DNA of 64,000 bases from Jaltomata sinuosa (Eukaryota; Streptophyta; Magnoliopsida; Solanales; Solanaceae), in NCBI GenBank assembly GCA_003996215.1, contig QJPP01001423.1, positions 1-64,000 on the forward strand, written 5' to 3'. The position numbers were made by a program, and so were the translations under genes. Below the pieces are notes generated by a model that worked only from the letters and a program-made list of their open reading frames with translations, was not told the DNA's origin and searched no databases. Within the stretch, counting starts at the first letter, position 1, and every line of letters begins with the position of its first letter. Positions 20,120-31,366 of this stretch are shown here, piece after piece.

Positions 20120-22968
20120 CTAAATCCAACTCCAAGACCTAATCAATTCAAAATAAAATAGACAAATATTCCACTTAAGTCATAAATGAATCAATGTTTA
20201 TATAAATATAAAAGAATGTATAGAAAATAGTTAACTAAACATATCCTTAGAAACTGAAAATCATCGTCTAGAACTTCTAACCCAACATAGTCTAAGAATC
20301 CAATAATCACTAAAAGCAATAAGATAAAAGAGTTTCATCGTCCGGAGGAAGGAAAATAACTAGTGGAGGATCCATGGTAGCCTGAGAAGTAGTGTTCACC
20401 CTTGGATCTGTAGTAGGTCTCTCTACTCTAGACGAGGTCGCATCTCAGCATCTGGAACATGATCTGCACTCAACAAAAGAATAGCACAGGGTAGTATCAG
20501 TACAACACACTATGTACTAGTAGGTATCATAGGATGATCCAACAATATAACATGTGGATAGTAAAACATATAACAAGTAATAGAATTCCAACATTTAGCA
20601 TATAAGCAACAAACAGATAGTCTTTCAAGTCAATTAAACATCAACTAAGTCAAGTTCACAATTCATAGAATAACACCATAAGAGGAAAAAGGAGTAATAA
20701 CACTTAATAACTATCTCACGTATCGCTATGTCCATCAATCTCTACTCATATCACCTGTATCTCTAGTCTCTCCCCTGTTCTCAGCCAAAATCATCATATT
20801 AGAAATGCAATAATACAAAGCAAGGTAAAAGGTGTACACACATGCTATGGGTCTTACTTCTACCTACTAGCCATGACCTGTAGGGGACCCTAGGTGTCCA
20901 TGTACCATACCGGCATGGTATCTGCTCCATACAAGATGTATCTTCTGGAAGAGCAACAATGACTCAAGGAATATCCACGGTAACCTAAGAAGTAGTGCTC
21001 ACCCTTGGATCAAAATGTCAGCAACCTAGTCTAGATGAGATCGCGTCAGAGCCTCCGGAACATGGTCTGCACTCAACAAAATAAGAGTGCAAGATAGTAT
21101 CAGTACAAAATACTATATACTGGTAGGTATCATAGGTTGACTTAGTTTAGAACAGGTATATAATCAAATCAAATAACAAGTACAAGGCACTTCAACACTT
21201 AGCATGTAACTCAGTCAATAAATAGTCATCTTAAGTAAAGTCAATAGCATTAGTAACAAGTTCACATAAATCACCGAATATTGCCACAGCAAGGTAAGGG
21301 TAAACACTTTTAATTAAATATATCACGTGGGATCTATGTCACCTAACTTTCATCAATGTAATCAATACCTCTAGTTTCATCTCAGCTCATAATACCATCT
21401 CACCATATCTGACCATGAAACAAAACAATATATAAGAAAGGGTGTACATACATGCTAAAGGGTCTTATTTCTGTCTAACAAGACATGACCTGTAGGGGAT
21501 GCACCAAGGTCCATATACCCGCCAGAACCATTTATTATCAGTGCAATATCAATCTATACCGGCTTGTGGTACCCGATACCAAAATAAGCAACAATATTAA
21601 TTTGTACCGGCTCGTGGTACCCGATCAAACTATCAAATGAACCTATGATTCCCAGTCCTATCTCTTAGGATATAACACAGTGCACTAAATCACACGTACA
21701 CTTATTCATTTTAATTTATTAGTCAGTTTCATGTATACCTAGCTTATTTATTAAAGAACAACATAGACACAATCATCATTTCAAACATGTACAAAAACTA
21801 ATCACAAGTCAAATAATTCAACCACATACATGTACTAAAATAAGTCTCAACTCCAATTTAAATGGTAACCTACCTCGAGTGATAAATTATCACCCGTAAG
21901 TTACTTCACAATTGCATTGTCCTTCCTAAACACTTCAGAACATTCAAAGTCTATAAACAACAACTTATAAGAGTAATTAATTATTTACTCTTTATTTCAG
22001 ACCTTGGGAATTTAACCCACTAATTCTACCCTTAATCTAGGTATGTAGCATTCTCCAAGGGTCAATTATATATTAATTAGTCCCATAATAATCATGTGAT
22101 CAATATTCAAAATGTTTTTAACCAAATTACCCCCTTTTAGCCAATTTTATGCTTAAAGGTCTCATCTTAATGGAACAAAAGGTTCCCCATCAGTCCTAAT
22201 CATGTTTAGAACTATCAATTTTATGCTAGGAATCATAAAAGAACATCCTAGGATCAGTTCTAGGTGAAATTACACCTACCCATAGAGTTTTCCCTATTTT
22301 TCATACTTTCGCGGCCTTAAACCAATGATTCGACCATTAATCTTCCATCAAAAGATCGATCAAGGATTAATGATTGATAAATGAAGAGGTTTATGGAGTA
22401 ACTTACCTCGAACAAAGGAAAACGCCTTAATTTTTGGGAAAATTTCCTCTTGGTGCTCTAGAATGCAACTAAGAGTTTGTGGGAAATAACTCTGAAAACT
22501 GACTTAAGTTCAGGAAAATTGTCTTGTAACTCATCACGGCAGGCCGCGTCTTGCTACGATGGGAACTTTTCTTCTATGACAATCTCATCACGATGAGAGT
22601 CCCCATTGCTATGGTGACTACAAAAACTAGAATGTCAAAAACTCACTCAAAACCCCTCATACAACACACTTTGATTTCTAGACATCAAGGATCAAACTCA
22701 ACACGGTAACTACCATAACAAGAGTTCTATGAACCCAATTACCATCCCAAAATTTTCTACGGGACCCTACAACATTTGACTATCTATAAATAGACACCAC
22801 ACTTTCACATAATAGACTATGAGACCTCAACCATCTCTAAAGCATACAACACTATATTTTCATCATAGCTCACCCTAATCTGAGATTTTATCAACTCTCT
22901 TTTTAGGGGCTTTTCTAGTCGGGTACTTACACCCTAACTTTATTATAATGACGAAACTGGTCATTATA
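20120..22968 (-). repeat. LTR of chromovirus F, truncated, with 0.6 kb tandem duplication
   Basis: Minus-strand LTR starting at 22968 by alignment with the G and H LTRs (ATTGGTATC precedes the start in all three). Two adjacent blocks, about 20370-20965 and 20966-21510, are diverged copies of each other: both contain an aagtagtg-tcacccttggatc stretch, a gaggtcg / gagatcg word, a tatcagtaca-like word and tgacctgtagggga. Further right are CGGCTCGTGGTACCCGAT words (21540-21630). No genes. Confidence 0.65.
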
Positions 22969-23126
22969 TCAGATACCAATTAAATAATTATTCATCTCCG
23001 AATAGTAATTAGAAGAAAATATAGGAAACAAATATTACCTGAATTGGTGAATAAGTGCAGATACTTGCTATGCATGTCCGCTTTAGCCTCCCAAGTGACC
23101 TCCTCAATAGGCTTAGTCCTCCAATT

Positions 23127-23480
23127 TTAGACATCTTTATCAAGAATAGCAACAGCTTCCTCTTCATAAGAGAGGTTTTCATCCAACAGGACAGAATCCC
23201 AGCGAATTATGTAGTCACCATATTTGTGATACTTTTTAAGCATAGACACATGAAATACAAGATGAGCTCTTAACAAACTCAAAGGAAAAGGTAATTTATA
23301 GGCCATTGGTCTCACACTCTGAAGAATCTCAAAAGGACCAATATATCTTGGACTCAACTTACCATGCTTCCCGAACTGCCTAACACCCTTTATGGGTAAA
23401 ACCTTAAGCAAAACTTGCTCACCTTCCGTGAAATGTACATCTCACACTTTTCTATTTGCATACTCCTTTTGCCAGCTTTG
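23127..23480 (-). pseudogene. Integrase C-terminus, chromovirus F
   Basis: QSWQKEYANRKV, a stop, then LLKVLPIKGVRQFGKHGKLSPRYIGPFEIL and FHVSMLKKYHKYGDYIIRWDSV. This is the GKLSPRYIGPF module that links integrase to the chromodomain. The chromodomain itself is only faintly recognisable downstream (23127-23050). The upstream integrase is missing here because H starts at 23487. Confidence 0.8.
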
Positions 23481-23975
23481 AACAATTGTCATGACCCAAC
23501 TACTGGGTCATGTGGGCACCTACTCTAAACTACCTAGATAGGAGAACCCTTACCACCCCCATTTTAAAATAAGTGTGCGAAACTAAATAAGAAACATGAA
23601 AATTTATCTTAATAAAATAAAACAAATCTCAAACGTTGATTACAATGAAACCTTTTTAAAATACAACTGAACCCCTTCCTAGGAACTAGTCTAAACAGGT
23701 ACAAGAGCTACTAAGAGATATGAAACAAAAGAATAAGACACAACTCCCACCTTAAGAAGAGATGAGTAGGAGTTGTTAGAGATTGCTATCCACATCAGTG
23801 AGAAATATCAATTGATCCTGCAACCAGACTATACCCAAAAAGGCATAGCAAGAGTAGTATCAGTATAAACAAAACATACTAGTAGGTATCATCGATTGAC
23901 CCAAATCCTCTACATAACATCATGTAAATATCCAAAAGAAAGCATGCATCATAAAAGTTATATAGTTTGGGTCCA

Positions 23976-26176
23976 TGTCACGACCCAGACCGTCGTGAGT
24001 GGCACCCACCCAACTCCTGGATGAGCGAACCAATAGAGTTCAACCCTTTCCCTAGACTAACAGCCTAAAACCAACAAAACAGAAGTAAATTAGCAATTTA
24101 ATAAGTAAGAACTATAGCATTAATATCATCCTACGGAAAATCCCCCTAGAAACTTAAAGTTGCAGTACCAAACATTACTACCAATATCTAGAATACGGGG
24201 ATGCAGCCCCAAAGGAAATACAGAAGTAGTTTTAAACCCGAAACAAGTGGGCAAAAACTCTAGATATAAATCCAAGGTAGCTTGTTCAAGCAGCTCACCC
24301 TTGAAGTCAGAAATCGCCGGTGCTATAGATGAGGTCGCATCTCAGCCGCTGGAAGATTTCCTGTACTCACCAAAAGAAAAGCAAGTGCAGTATCAGTACA
24401 CCACCACTGTGTACTGGTAGGATCATCAGCCAGTTTTCAGATAAACAGTGTATAAACAGTACGACAATATCAAGTAAAAGGTATGGAAGATATGCAACAA
24501 TATTAACAGACATACTTAGACTACAAGTCTCTACTTAGCTTGTTCCCGCATGAAATCCACCATCGATACTCTAAGCCACAACCATATACCAATAACTATA
24601 CCTTCCCGTCTAGCTCGGACCTACCCTGGGATCCCCTCTAGACAACACAAAATGTCAATTAACAACCCAGCCTAAACCAAGACCAACACAACAGTTATAC
24701 AAAAATTCCCGGCCACTCAAGGACCACGAAACCAATAACATATTTCAATAATCAGCCTGGTCCACTCACGGAACCAATATCAATCAATTCAAGACAATGA
24801 TAAAAATGTAATGATGCAACAAAAGTAAACTCGTACCAGGCATGGTACCCGAGCCAACCATTAGTATACCCATACCAGGCGTGGTACCCGTGCCAATAAT
24901 TTGTTATATCTGTACCAGGTGTGGTACCCGAGTCAACCAAATGTCAACAACTCACAGTCAAATAAATGATCAAACAACTTGTAAACCAACAAGCAACACC
25001 TTTCAATCACAGACTATAATGCAAGAACCTTAGACATTCTACAACTCCCCTAAGTAATGTAATTCATACAAGCACTTAGATATGAGTACAAGAATATACA
25101 AAATTCACAAAAACCGTAAGCCATCACCTACCTTAATATGAGTCAAGCTCTATTCAACCCGAGCTTTTCTGTGTTCCTGATTCCTTTCTCGTTCTTGGTA
25201 TAAAATAACACACAAGTACATATAATTAACACACAAGGCCTGCACAATACCCGAATTACACCAAATCCCAAACCCCAGTCTACCCATGATCATCCTACCC
25301 TTTTCCCAGGCTTTTCTACCATTAATTAACCTGCTTCTATCATTTTTACGGATAAAAATAGAGAATTTAACAACCTATGATCATGATAACATACTTTTAA
25401 CAATGCCCGAGAACATTCATATTTGGAATCCTCTTCCTTCCCCGGATTCTACCATTCCTAGGTTATTCCAACCTTTTCCCAAGTTCCCTCCTATCAATTC
25501 TACCACATAGGAAATATAGTACAAATATTGGGGAGTAGAAACCTTACCTTAGGGAAGAAGATCGAAGGAAAAAGGAGGAAAATTGCCTGGAATCGCCTAG
25601 CCCTTCTCCCAAAATGAAATTGTGAAAACTGAATGTTTTGGGGAATGTTTCTGCATAAAAATCTCGTTGGCCTGCTATAGCGGTCCCCACTCCACTATAG
25701 CGGTCCCGCTATAGCAGACAACCCTCTCTATAGCGGTCTTAAGCGGTGTTGACCGCCTTGACCACCACTATAGCAGTATTTTCCATCGCTATAGTGGAGG
25801 CCGCTACCGTGGATGGTTGCGCTTGTCACAGACAGAATGTCTAGAAATCTCCTAGTTTTGTCCATTTTACAACACACTTGTTTCCCCCGATGACCCAAAA
25901 TAACCCCTTCACATCTAACGCGATTTCTGGAGTTCTACTTACCCAAATTTGATTCTAAAAAGTCCCCTGAATTCCTTTATGTCTTGGATACATGGAAGAC
26001 TAGCTTAAAGCAAGACACATAAACCATTCCTTACCCGGATTTCCCTAGACTCCACCTCGCTCAAAAACTAGTCGAGGCTAGCCTAGCCTAAAATTTCAAA
26101 CTCCCTAACCTGGAGTTTTCTAACCATAAAACTTGGCACGATTGGACTACCCATAACGATGGACCCAGTCATTACA
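23976..26176 (-). repeat. 3' LTR of chromovirus G
   Basis: 2201 bp. It contains three copies of TACCAGGCGTGGTA-type hairpins at about 40-bp spacing (24830-24930) and a cluster of GCTATAGCGG words (25675-25810) near the promoter side. The recurring frames 24160-24420 and 24329-24538 are also present in the other LTR in altered form and show no protein-like features. Confidence 0.85.
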
Positions 26177-26188
26177 ACAGATACCAAT

Positions 26189-26820
26189 TTACCCATCGTT
26201 CATTCCCGAACAATCAAACCCAAAATTATAGAAATAAAAGGAGGGAAGTGTAGTACCTGAGTCCTCAAACAGTTGAGGGTACTTATCCCCCATGTCCTTC
26301 TCGGTTTCCCAAGTGGATTTCTCAACTGGACGATGCTTCCACTGAACCTTTACCAAGTCAATCACCTTTGTCCTCAACCTTCGGACATCCCGAACAAGAA
26401 TCAAAACTGGTTCCTCTTCATAACGAAGGTCCTTATCAAAAAGTACATCATCCCACTTAATGATGTAATCCCCATCCCCATGGTATCGCTAAGCATAGAT
26501 ACATGGAATACCGGATGCATGCTCAACAAACTCGGTGGCAGTGCTAACTTGTAAGCCACTGGCCCCATAATTTCAAGAACTTTAAATGGACCGATGAATC
26601 GAGGGCTAAGCTTGCCCTTCTTACCAAATCGCATAACCCCTTTCATTGGTGACACCTTCAACAATACCTGTTCACCAGCCTGAAAGTCCATGTCCCAGAC
26701 CTTGCAATCTGCATACTCCTTCTGCCTGCTTTGAGCAGCCAGCAAATTGGTCTGAATGCCCCTTACCTTTTCCTGCGCTTCCTTCACTAAGTCTATGCCC
26801 AGAGGCTTTACATCGCCTTC
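26189..26820 (-). pseudogene. Integrase C-terminus and chromodomain, chromovirus G
   Basis: 26787-26401 encodes AAQSRQKEYADCKVWDMDF, GKKGKLSPRFIGPFKVLEIM and FHVSML. After a shift near 26404 the chromodomain continues: ILVRDVRRLRTKVIDLVKVQ, HRPVEKSTWETEKDM, KYPQLF (26404-26250). Aromatic and acidic residues typical of the Tekay-type chromodomain are kept. The frame ends at 26189, 13 bases before the LTR. Confidence 0.8.
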
Positions 26821-26826
26821 CTCAAA

Positions 26827-27961
26827 TCACCCAACCGGTGATCTGCAGTTTCTCCCATACAATGCCTCGAATGATGACATGTCAATATTGGAGTGGTAGC
26901 TATTGTTGTATGAGAGTTCGCACAACGGTAGAAACTGGTCCGAATAACCCCCGAAGTCTATCACACATGCTCTCAGCATATCCTCTAATACCTGGATCAT
27001 CCTTTCCGACTGACCATCAGTCTGAGGATGGAAGGTAGTGCTAAAAGTGAGTTGTGTACCCAACTCTTCATGTAACTTGCCCTAAAACTTAGAAGTAAAT
27101 TGCGTACCTCTGTCTGAAATGATAGACAATGGTACCCCATGCAGTCTCATAATCTCCTTCACGTAGATCTTAGCCAATTGCTGCGAATTCAAATCTACCC
27201 TGACCGAAATAAAATGAGCGGACTTGGTCAACCTATCAACAATGACCCAAATCGAGTCGTACTTCCCCAATGTCTTGGGAAGACCCCACCACGAAATCCA
27301 TGGCTATCCTTTCCCACTTCCACTCTGGAATTGGCATTCTCTGAAGTAGTCCTGCAGGTCTCTGATATTCATACTTTACTTGCTGGCAGTTCTGATATTT
27401 GGAAACAAATTCAACTATGTCCCTTTTCATCCAGGGCTACCAGTAATGCTGCCGCAAGTTCCTGTATATTTTAGTCATACCTGGATGAATTGAGTATCGT
27501 GAACCATGAGCTTCTACTAGGATTTGCTGAATCATATCATCTACCCGAGGAACATAAATCCTCTCTCTGAAGTGCAACACTCCACTAGAATCTAGGATAA
27601 CATCTCTGGACTCCCCAGATATTGCCTTACCTCGCAACTTACTCGGTTTCGGGTCCTGAAACTGTTTTGCCTTTATTTCCTCTATGAAGGTGGCCTTGAC
27701 TTCAATGCTGGACAACAACCTACCTTGATCTGAAACACCCAAGTGCATGAACATTGCCTCCAAAGCCCGAATTTCATTAGCTAGTGGTCATTTGGACACC
27801 CCCAAACAATCCAAGCTACCCATGCTAACAGTTTTCTGGCTTAATGCGTCTGCCACCATATTAGCCTTACTCGGATGGTACTGAATGGTCACATCATAGT
27901 CCTTCAATAGCTCCATCCACCTTCTCTGCCTCAAATTCAAATCCTTCTGAGTGAATACATG
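26827..27961 (-). pseudogene. RNase H end and integrase core, chromovirus G
   Basis: Frames after the nonsense codon carry HVFTQKDLNLRQRRW and VADALSQ (27955-27830), then integrase: zinc finger with HGSRYSIHPGMTKIY and a SKYQNCQQVK segment in which the first Cys is Tyr, a stop at the HYW position (27436), MDFVVGSSQD, then WVIVDRLTKSAHFI, IISDRGTQF and DGQSERMIQVLEDMLRACV with the catalytic Glu. At least two stops or shifts (near 27436, 27270, 27080) break it. The DDE residues are all still present. Confidence 0.8.
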
Positions 27962-29503
27962 TTACAGACTGCGGTGATCTGTGAATACCTCACACTTGAC
28001 ACTATAAAGGTAGTGTCTCCAAATTTTTAATGCAAAAACCACCGCTGCCAACTCTAAGTCGTGAGTCGGGTAATTCCTCTTATGCACCTTCAACTTCCTG
28101 GATGCATAGGCTATCACATTCCTATCCTGCATTAACACAGCACCCAAACCAGAATGTGAAGCATCACAATGAACAATAAAGTCTTTACCTTCAACCGGCA
28201 AGGACAAAATAGGGGTTGTGGTCAAAAGTGTCTTGAGCTTTTGAAAGCTCTCCTCACACTTGTCGGACCACACGAATGGTACATCCTTCTGTGTTAGCCT
28301 TTTCAGGTGTGTAGCAATAGAAGCAAAATTCTTAACAAACCTCCGGTAGTACCCCACGAGCCTAACAAAACTCCTCACCTCTGTCACAGAGCTAGGCCGA
28401 ACCCAACTCTTGACTACCTCAATTTTTTGGGGATCCACCATCACCCCTTGTTCTGACACTACATGCCCCAGAAATGCAACTGAAGTCAACCAAAACTCAC
28501 ACTTAGTGAATTTTGCATAAAGCTTTTGGTTTCTCAAGATATCCAGCACAATACGAAGATGATTAGCATGCTCCTCCCTACTATTAGAGTAGATCAAAAT
28601 ATCATCGATGAACATGATAACGAAGGAATCCAAGTAGGATTTAAACACCCCATTCATCAAACTCATTAATATTGTCGGCGCATTGGTCAAACCAAACGAC
28701 ATTACTAGAAACTCGTAATGTCCATACCGAGTCCGAAAAGCAGTTTTTGGAATGTCCTCAAGCCTAATCTTTAACTGGTGGTACCCCGACCTCAAGTCGA
28801 TTTTTGAAAACACTGATGTGCCCTGAAGTTGGTCAAACAAATCATCTATACGGGGTAGAGGGTACTTATTCTGGATGGTCACCTTGTTCAACTGCCTATA
28901 ATATATGCACATCTGCATACTACCATCCTTCTTCTTTACAAATAAGACTGGCGCACACCAAGGCGAAGCACTAGGATGTATAAATCCCTTATCTAGGAGT
29001 TCCTGCAGCTGAGTCTTAAGTTCCCTTAACTCTGCCGGAGCCATACGATATAGAGGAATGGAAATGGGACGAGTGTCTGGCTCCAAATCAATACAAAAAT
29101 CTACATCCCTGTCCGAAGCCATACCAGGCAAGTCCGCTGGAAACACCTCTAAAAATTCAGAAACCACTGGAACTGACTCAATAGGCGGGTACTCCACACT
29201 ATCATCCCGGAGATGAGCCAAGAAGGCTAGACACCCCCTCCCCACCAGCTTCCTAGCCCGAACAAACGATATTAACTTAACTAGCTTAGGCATGTACACA
29301 GCCTCCCACTCTAGTCTATCCTTACTCGGAATCTCTAAAGTCACAGTCTTGGTGTTACAGTTCAACACAGCATGATAAGGAGATAGCCAGGTCATACCCA
29401 AGATAATATCAAAATCAGTCATATCCAGAATTACCAAGTCTACCCAAGTATACAACCCCACAAACACAACAGAACAGTCACGATATACATGAGTCACAAT
29501 CAC
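27962..29503 (-). CDS. Protease end, reverse transcriptase and RNase H, chromovirus G
   Basis: A 513-codon open frame, the longest in the window. Residues about 30-40 hold FDIILGMTWL (end of protease). RT follows with PLYRMAPAELRELK, PLPRIDDLFDQL (about 217), FSKIDLRSGYH with the first catalytic Asp (about 235), MSFGLTNAP, and FIDDILIYS with the other two Asp residues (about 299). Thumb and RNase H follow: HCDASHSGLG (about 446), HDLELAAVVFALKIWRHYL and FTDHRSL. All key residues of RT and most of RNase H are present. The frame stops where Gln is expected (TAA for CAA) before HVFTQKDLNLRQ, so RNase H is cut and integrase is separated. It lacks its own natural start, since pol is made as a polyprotein. 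Confidence 0.85.
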   Translation of the reverse strand: MIVTHVYRDCSVVFVGLYTWVDLVILDMTDFDIILGMTWLSPYHAVLNCNTKTVTLEIPSKDRLEWEAVYMPKLVKLISFVRARKLVGRGCLAFLAHLRDDSVEYPPIESVPVVSEFLEVFPADLPGMASDRDVDFCIDLEPDTRPISIPLYRMAPAELRELKTQLQELLDKGFIHPSASPWCAPVLFVKKKDGSMQMCIYYRQLNKVTIQNKYPLPRIDDLFDQLQGTSVFSKIDLRSGYHQLKIRLEDIPKTAFRTRYGHYEFLVMSFGLTNAPTILMSLMNGVFKSYLDSFVIMFIDDILIYSNSREEHANHLRIVLDILRNQKLYAKFTKCEFWLTSVAFLGHVVSEQGVMVDPQKIEVVKSWVRPSSVTEVRSFVRLVGYYRRFVKNFASIATHLKRLTQKDVPFVWSDKCEESFQKLKTLLTTTPILSLPVEGKDFIVHCDASHSGLGAVLMQDRNVIAYASRKLKVHKRNYPTHDLELAAVVFALKIWRHYLYSVKCEVFTDHRSL

Positions 29504-31146
29504 AGACTCTCCAACTGGGTAGAAACATGGATAGGGGAATCAAGGATACCACAAATCAAATCCAGCCCCAATGAAAAACTCACAGACACATAAGAATATG
29601 TAGAACCTGGGTCAAATAATACCGAAGACATTTTATCACGGACAAGAATGGTACCTATGATCACCACATCTGAGGCTTCCGCCTCGGTCCTCCCTGGAAA
29701 AGCATAGCAATGAGCCCGATCATCAATCCGAGCAACTTCTCGGGCCTGCTGCACCGCACCCCTACCTGCACCGTCATTTCCCCTGTCTCCCCGGCCTCCC
29801 TGAAAATTACCTTGCCCACCATGTGGATGACCCCTAGCATTACCGCCTCTGCCTATCGAGACCACTGCTATAGTCTGGTGCGGACCCTGATTACATGCCT
29901 GCTTATGTGGACACTCCCTCTTAAAGTGGCCTAGATCACCATAATGAAAGCAACCACGGTCAAGTACAGGCCTTCTAGCTGATGTATAAGACGCTCCTTG
30001 GCCTCTAGGATATAAAGACTGAGCTCCCTGATGACCACCTGTAGTAGCTGGTAGAGCAGACTGAATAGGACGGGCCGAGAAAGCCTGCTGATTCTGGCCC
30101 CTGGAATATGAACCACCATAGTTTTGCTCATTCTGGGGCTTCTTGGCCAAAGCCTTAGCCTGCCCCACTTGCCTAATTCCCTCTAACTTCTTCACATAGT
30201 CCACCATATCATTAAAGCCCTTTCCTGAAGAAGTCATATGCACTGACAGTACCTGCAGTTCACTATTTAGACCCTTGACAAACAACCGAACATGTTCCTC
30301 CTCGGACCCTAACATCTGTGTATAAAGCAAGACAAAGCATGGAACTTGGCCTCATAAGCCGAGATCGACATGCCACCTTGTTCTAAGTTCAAGAACTCAT
30401 CCTTCTTCCGGTCCCACAAAGTACGGGGACGTACTTCTCTAGAAATAACACATGGAACTGCTCCCAAGTCACGGAGGTAGAACAGAAGACCGACACTCAA
30501 CATGAGACCTCCACCACTATTTGGCATTACCCTGTAGCTGAAAAGTGACAAACTCAACCCCATGCTGACGTACAATACCCAACTTGTGCAACCTCTCATA
30601 TCAATCTAGGATGAACTCATAGGCATCCTCCCTGTCTGTACCCTGAAATGTCGGAGGTTTCAGCTTAAGGAACTTAGTCAGCAGTTTATGCTCATTTCCA
30701 GTCATAACCGGGCCTAGCATTGTCCTAAAGAAATCATTCATGCCCGAAGCTTCTTCCATCCTAGGCGCTGTAGTAGCCGCTGGCTGAGTATCCACGGCCT
30801 AATTTGCATAAGCTGCGGGTATGGCTCCAGCACTAACCAACCCACTCAGAATATTCCACGCCTGCTTAAAAGCTTCCAGTGTCATCATAGGAAGGCCTCC
30901 ACCCCCAACCAGTGTCGTCTCCGCTTGAGCCCCTTCACCCTCTACAACCACTTCTTCTACGTCCTCAGCAACAAGCTCTTGTGGTAGGGGAGGGGTTACC
31001 TCACGTACATCAGCAGCAGCTCGAGCTCCACTCCTGGCCGGTGTAGCTCCAGCTCATCCCCTGCCCCTTCCCCTACCTCTGCCTCAAACTATCGGGCCAG
31101 CTGCTAGGACCGCTAGCCTTGATCCATTGTTCCTTGTAGTAACCAT
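29500..31146 (-). pseudogene. gag: gag and start of protease, chromovirus G
   Basis: The likely start is ATG at 31146 (MVTTRNNGSRL...), followed by an Arg/Gly stretch and stops near 31085, 31053 and 30800. The capsid part includes LLTKFLKLKPPTFQGTDRED (about 30690-30620) and, after a shift near 30600, EFLNLEQGGMSISAYEAKF. From 30330 the frame is open: a Gly/Gln-rich linker and a zinc knuckle CFHYGDLGHFKREC in which the second Cys is Tyr (about 29970-29930), then LFDPGSTYSYVS, the protease active site (about 29625). Gag packages the element RNA; this copy is broken in its first half. Confidence 0.8.
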
Positions 31147-31350
31147 CTGCGGACAGAAGAGTGAATGAGGTTAGATACCAATTTGTATCACCAGATACCA
31201 ATTGGAATCAAGTTATAGCACGAAGGAAAGAAGGAAGAGATAGTTTTTCCTAAAGCCTCATAAACTCTCGAAGAAAAGTACGGACGTCTCCGCACCATTC
31301 CGCAAGACTCTACTAGACCTATTTGGTATGACGAGATCAACAAACCTAGA
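31147..31350 (-). other. Untranslated leader of chromovirus G
   Basis: About 200 nt between primer site and gag start. Includes repeated ATTGGTATC words (31170-31200). A related leader is at 38100-38310, next to H-type LTR sequence. No gene. Confidence 0.5.
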
Positions 31351-31362
31351 GCTCTGATACCA
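31351..31362 (-). other. Primer binding site (initiator tRNA-Met), chromovirus G
   Basis: Minus strand TGGTATCAGAGC, the usual plant Ty3/gypsy and copia primer site complementary to initiator tRNA-Met. It lies four bases inside the 5' LTR. This separates the chromoviruses here from the tRNA-Asp-primed Athila elements. Confidence 0.9.
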
Positions 31363-31366
31363 TCTT

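Larger units (their letters stand above)
20120..23486 (-). mobile_element. Chromovirus F, 3' end
   Basis: Minus-strand chromovirus fragment: integrase end (23480-23127), short 3' region, then LTR (22968-20120). Its left end is cut by Athila element A at 20119 and its right end by the LTR of chromovirus H at 23487, which interrupts the integrase frame. The piece at 39106-41146 may be its upstream half. Confidence 0.75.

Noticed and set aside
24160..24538. Small frames in the G LTR (also 31720-31929)
   Set aside because: Partly preserved in both LTRs only because the LTRs are copies; no domain, no favourable start context and no conservation beyond that expected for duplicates.
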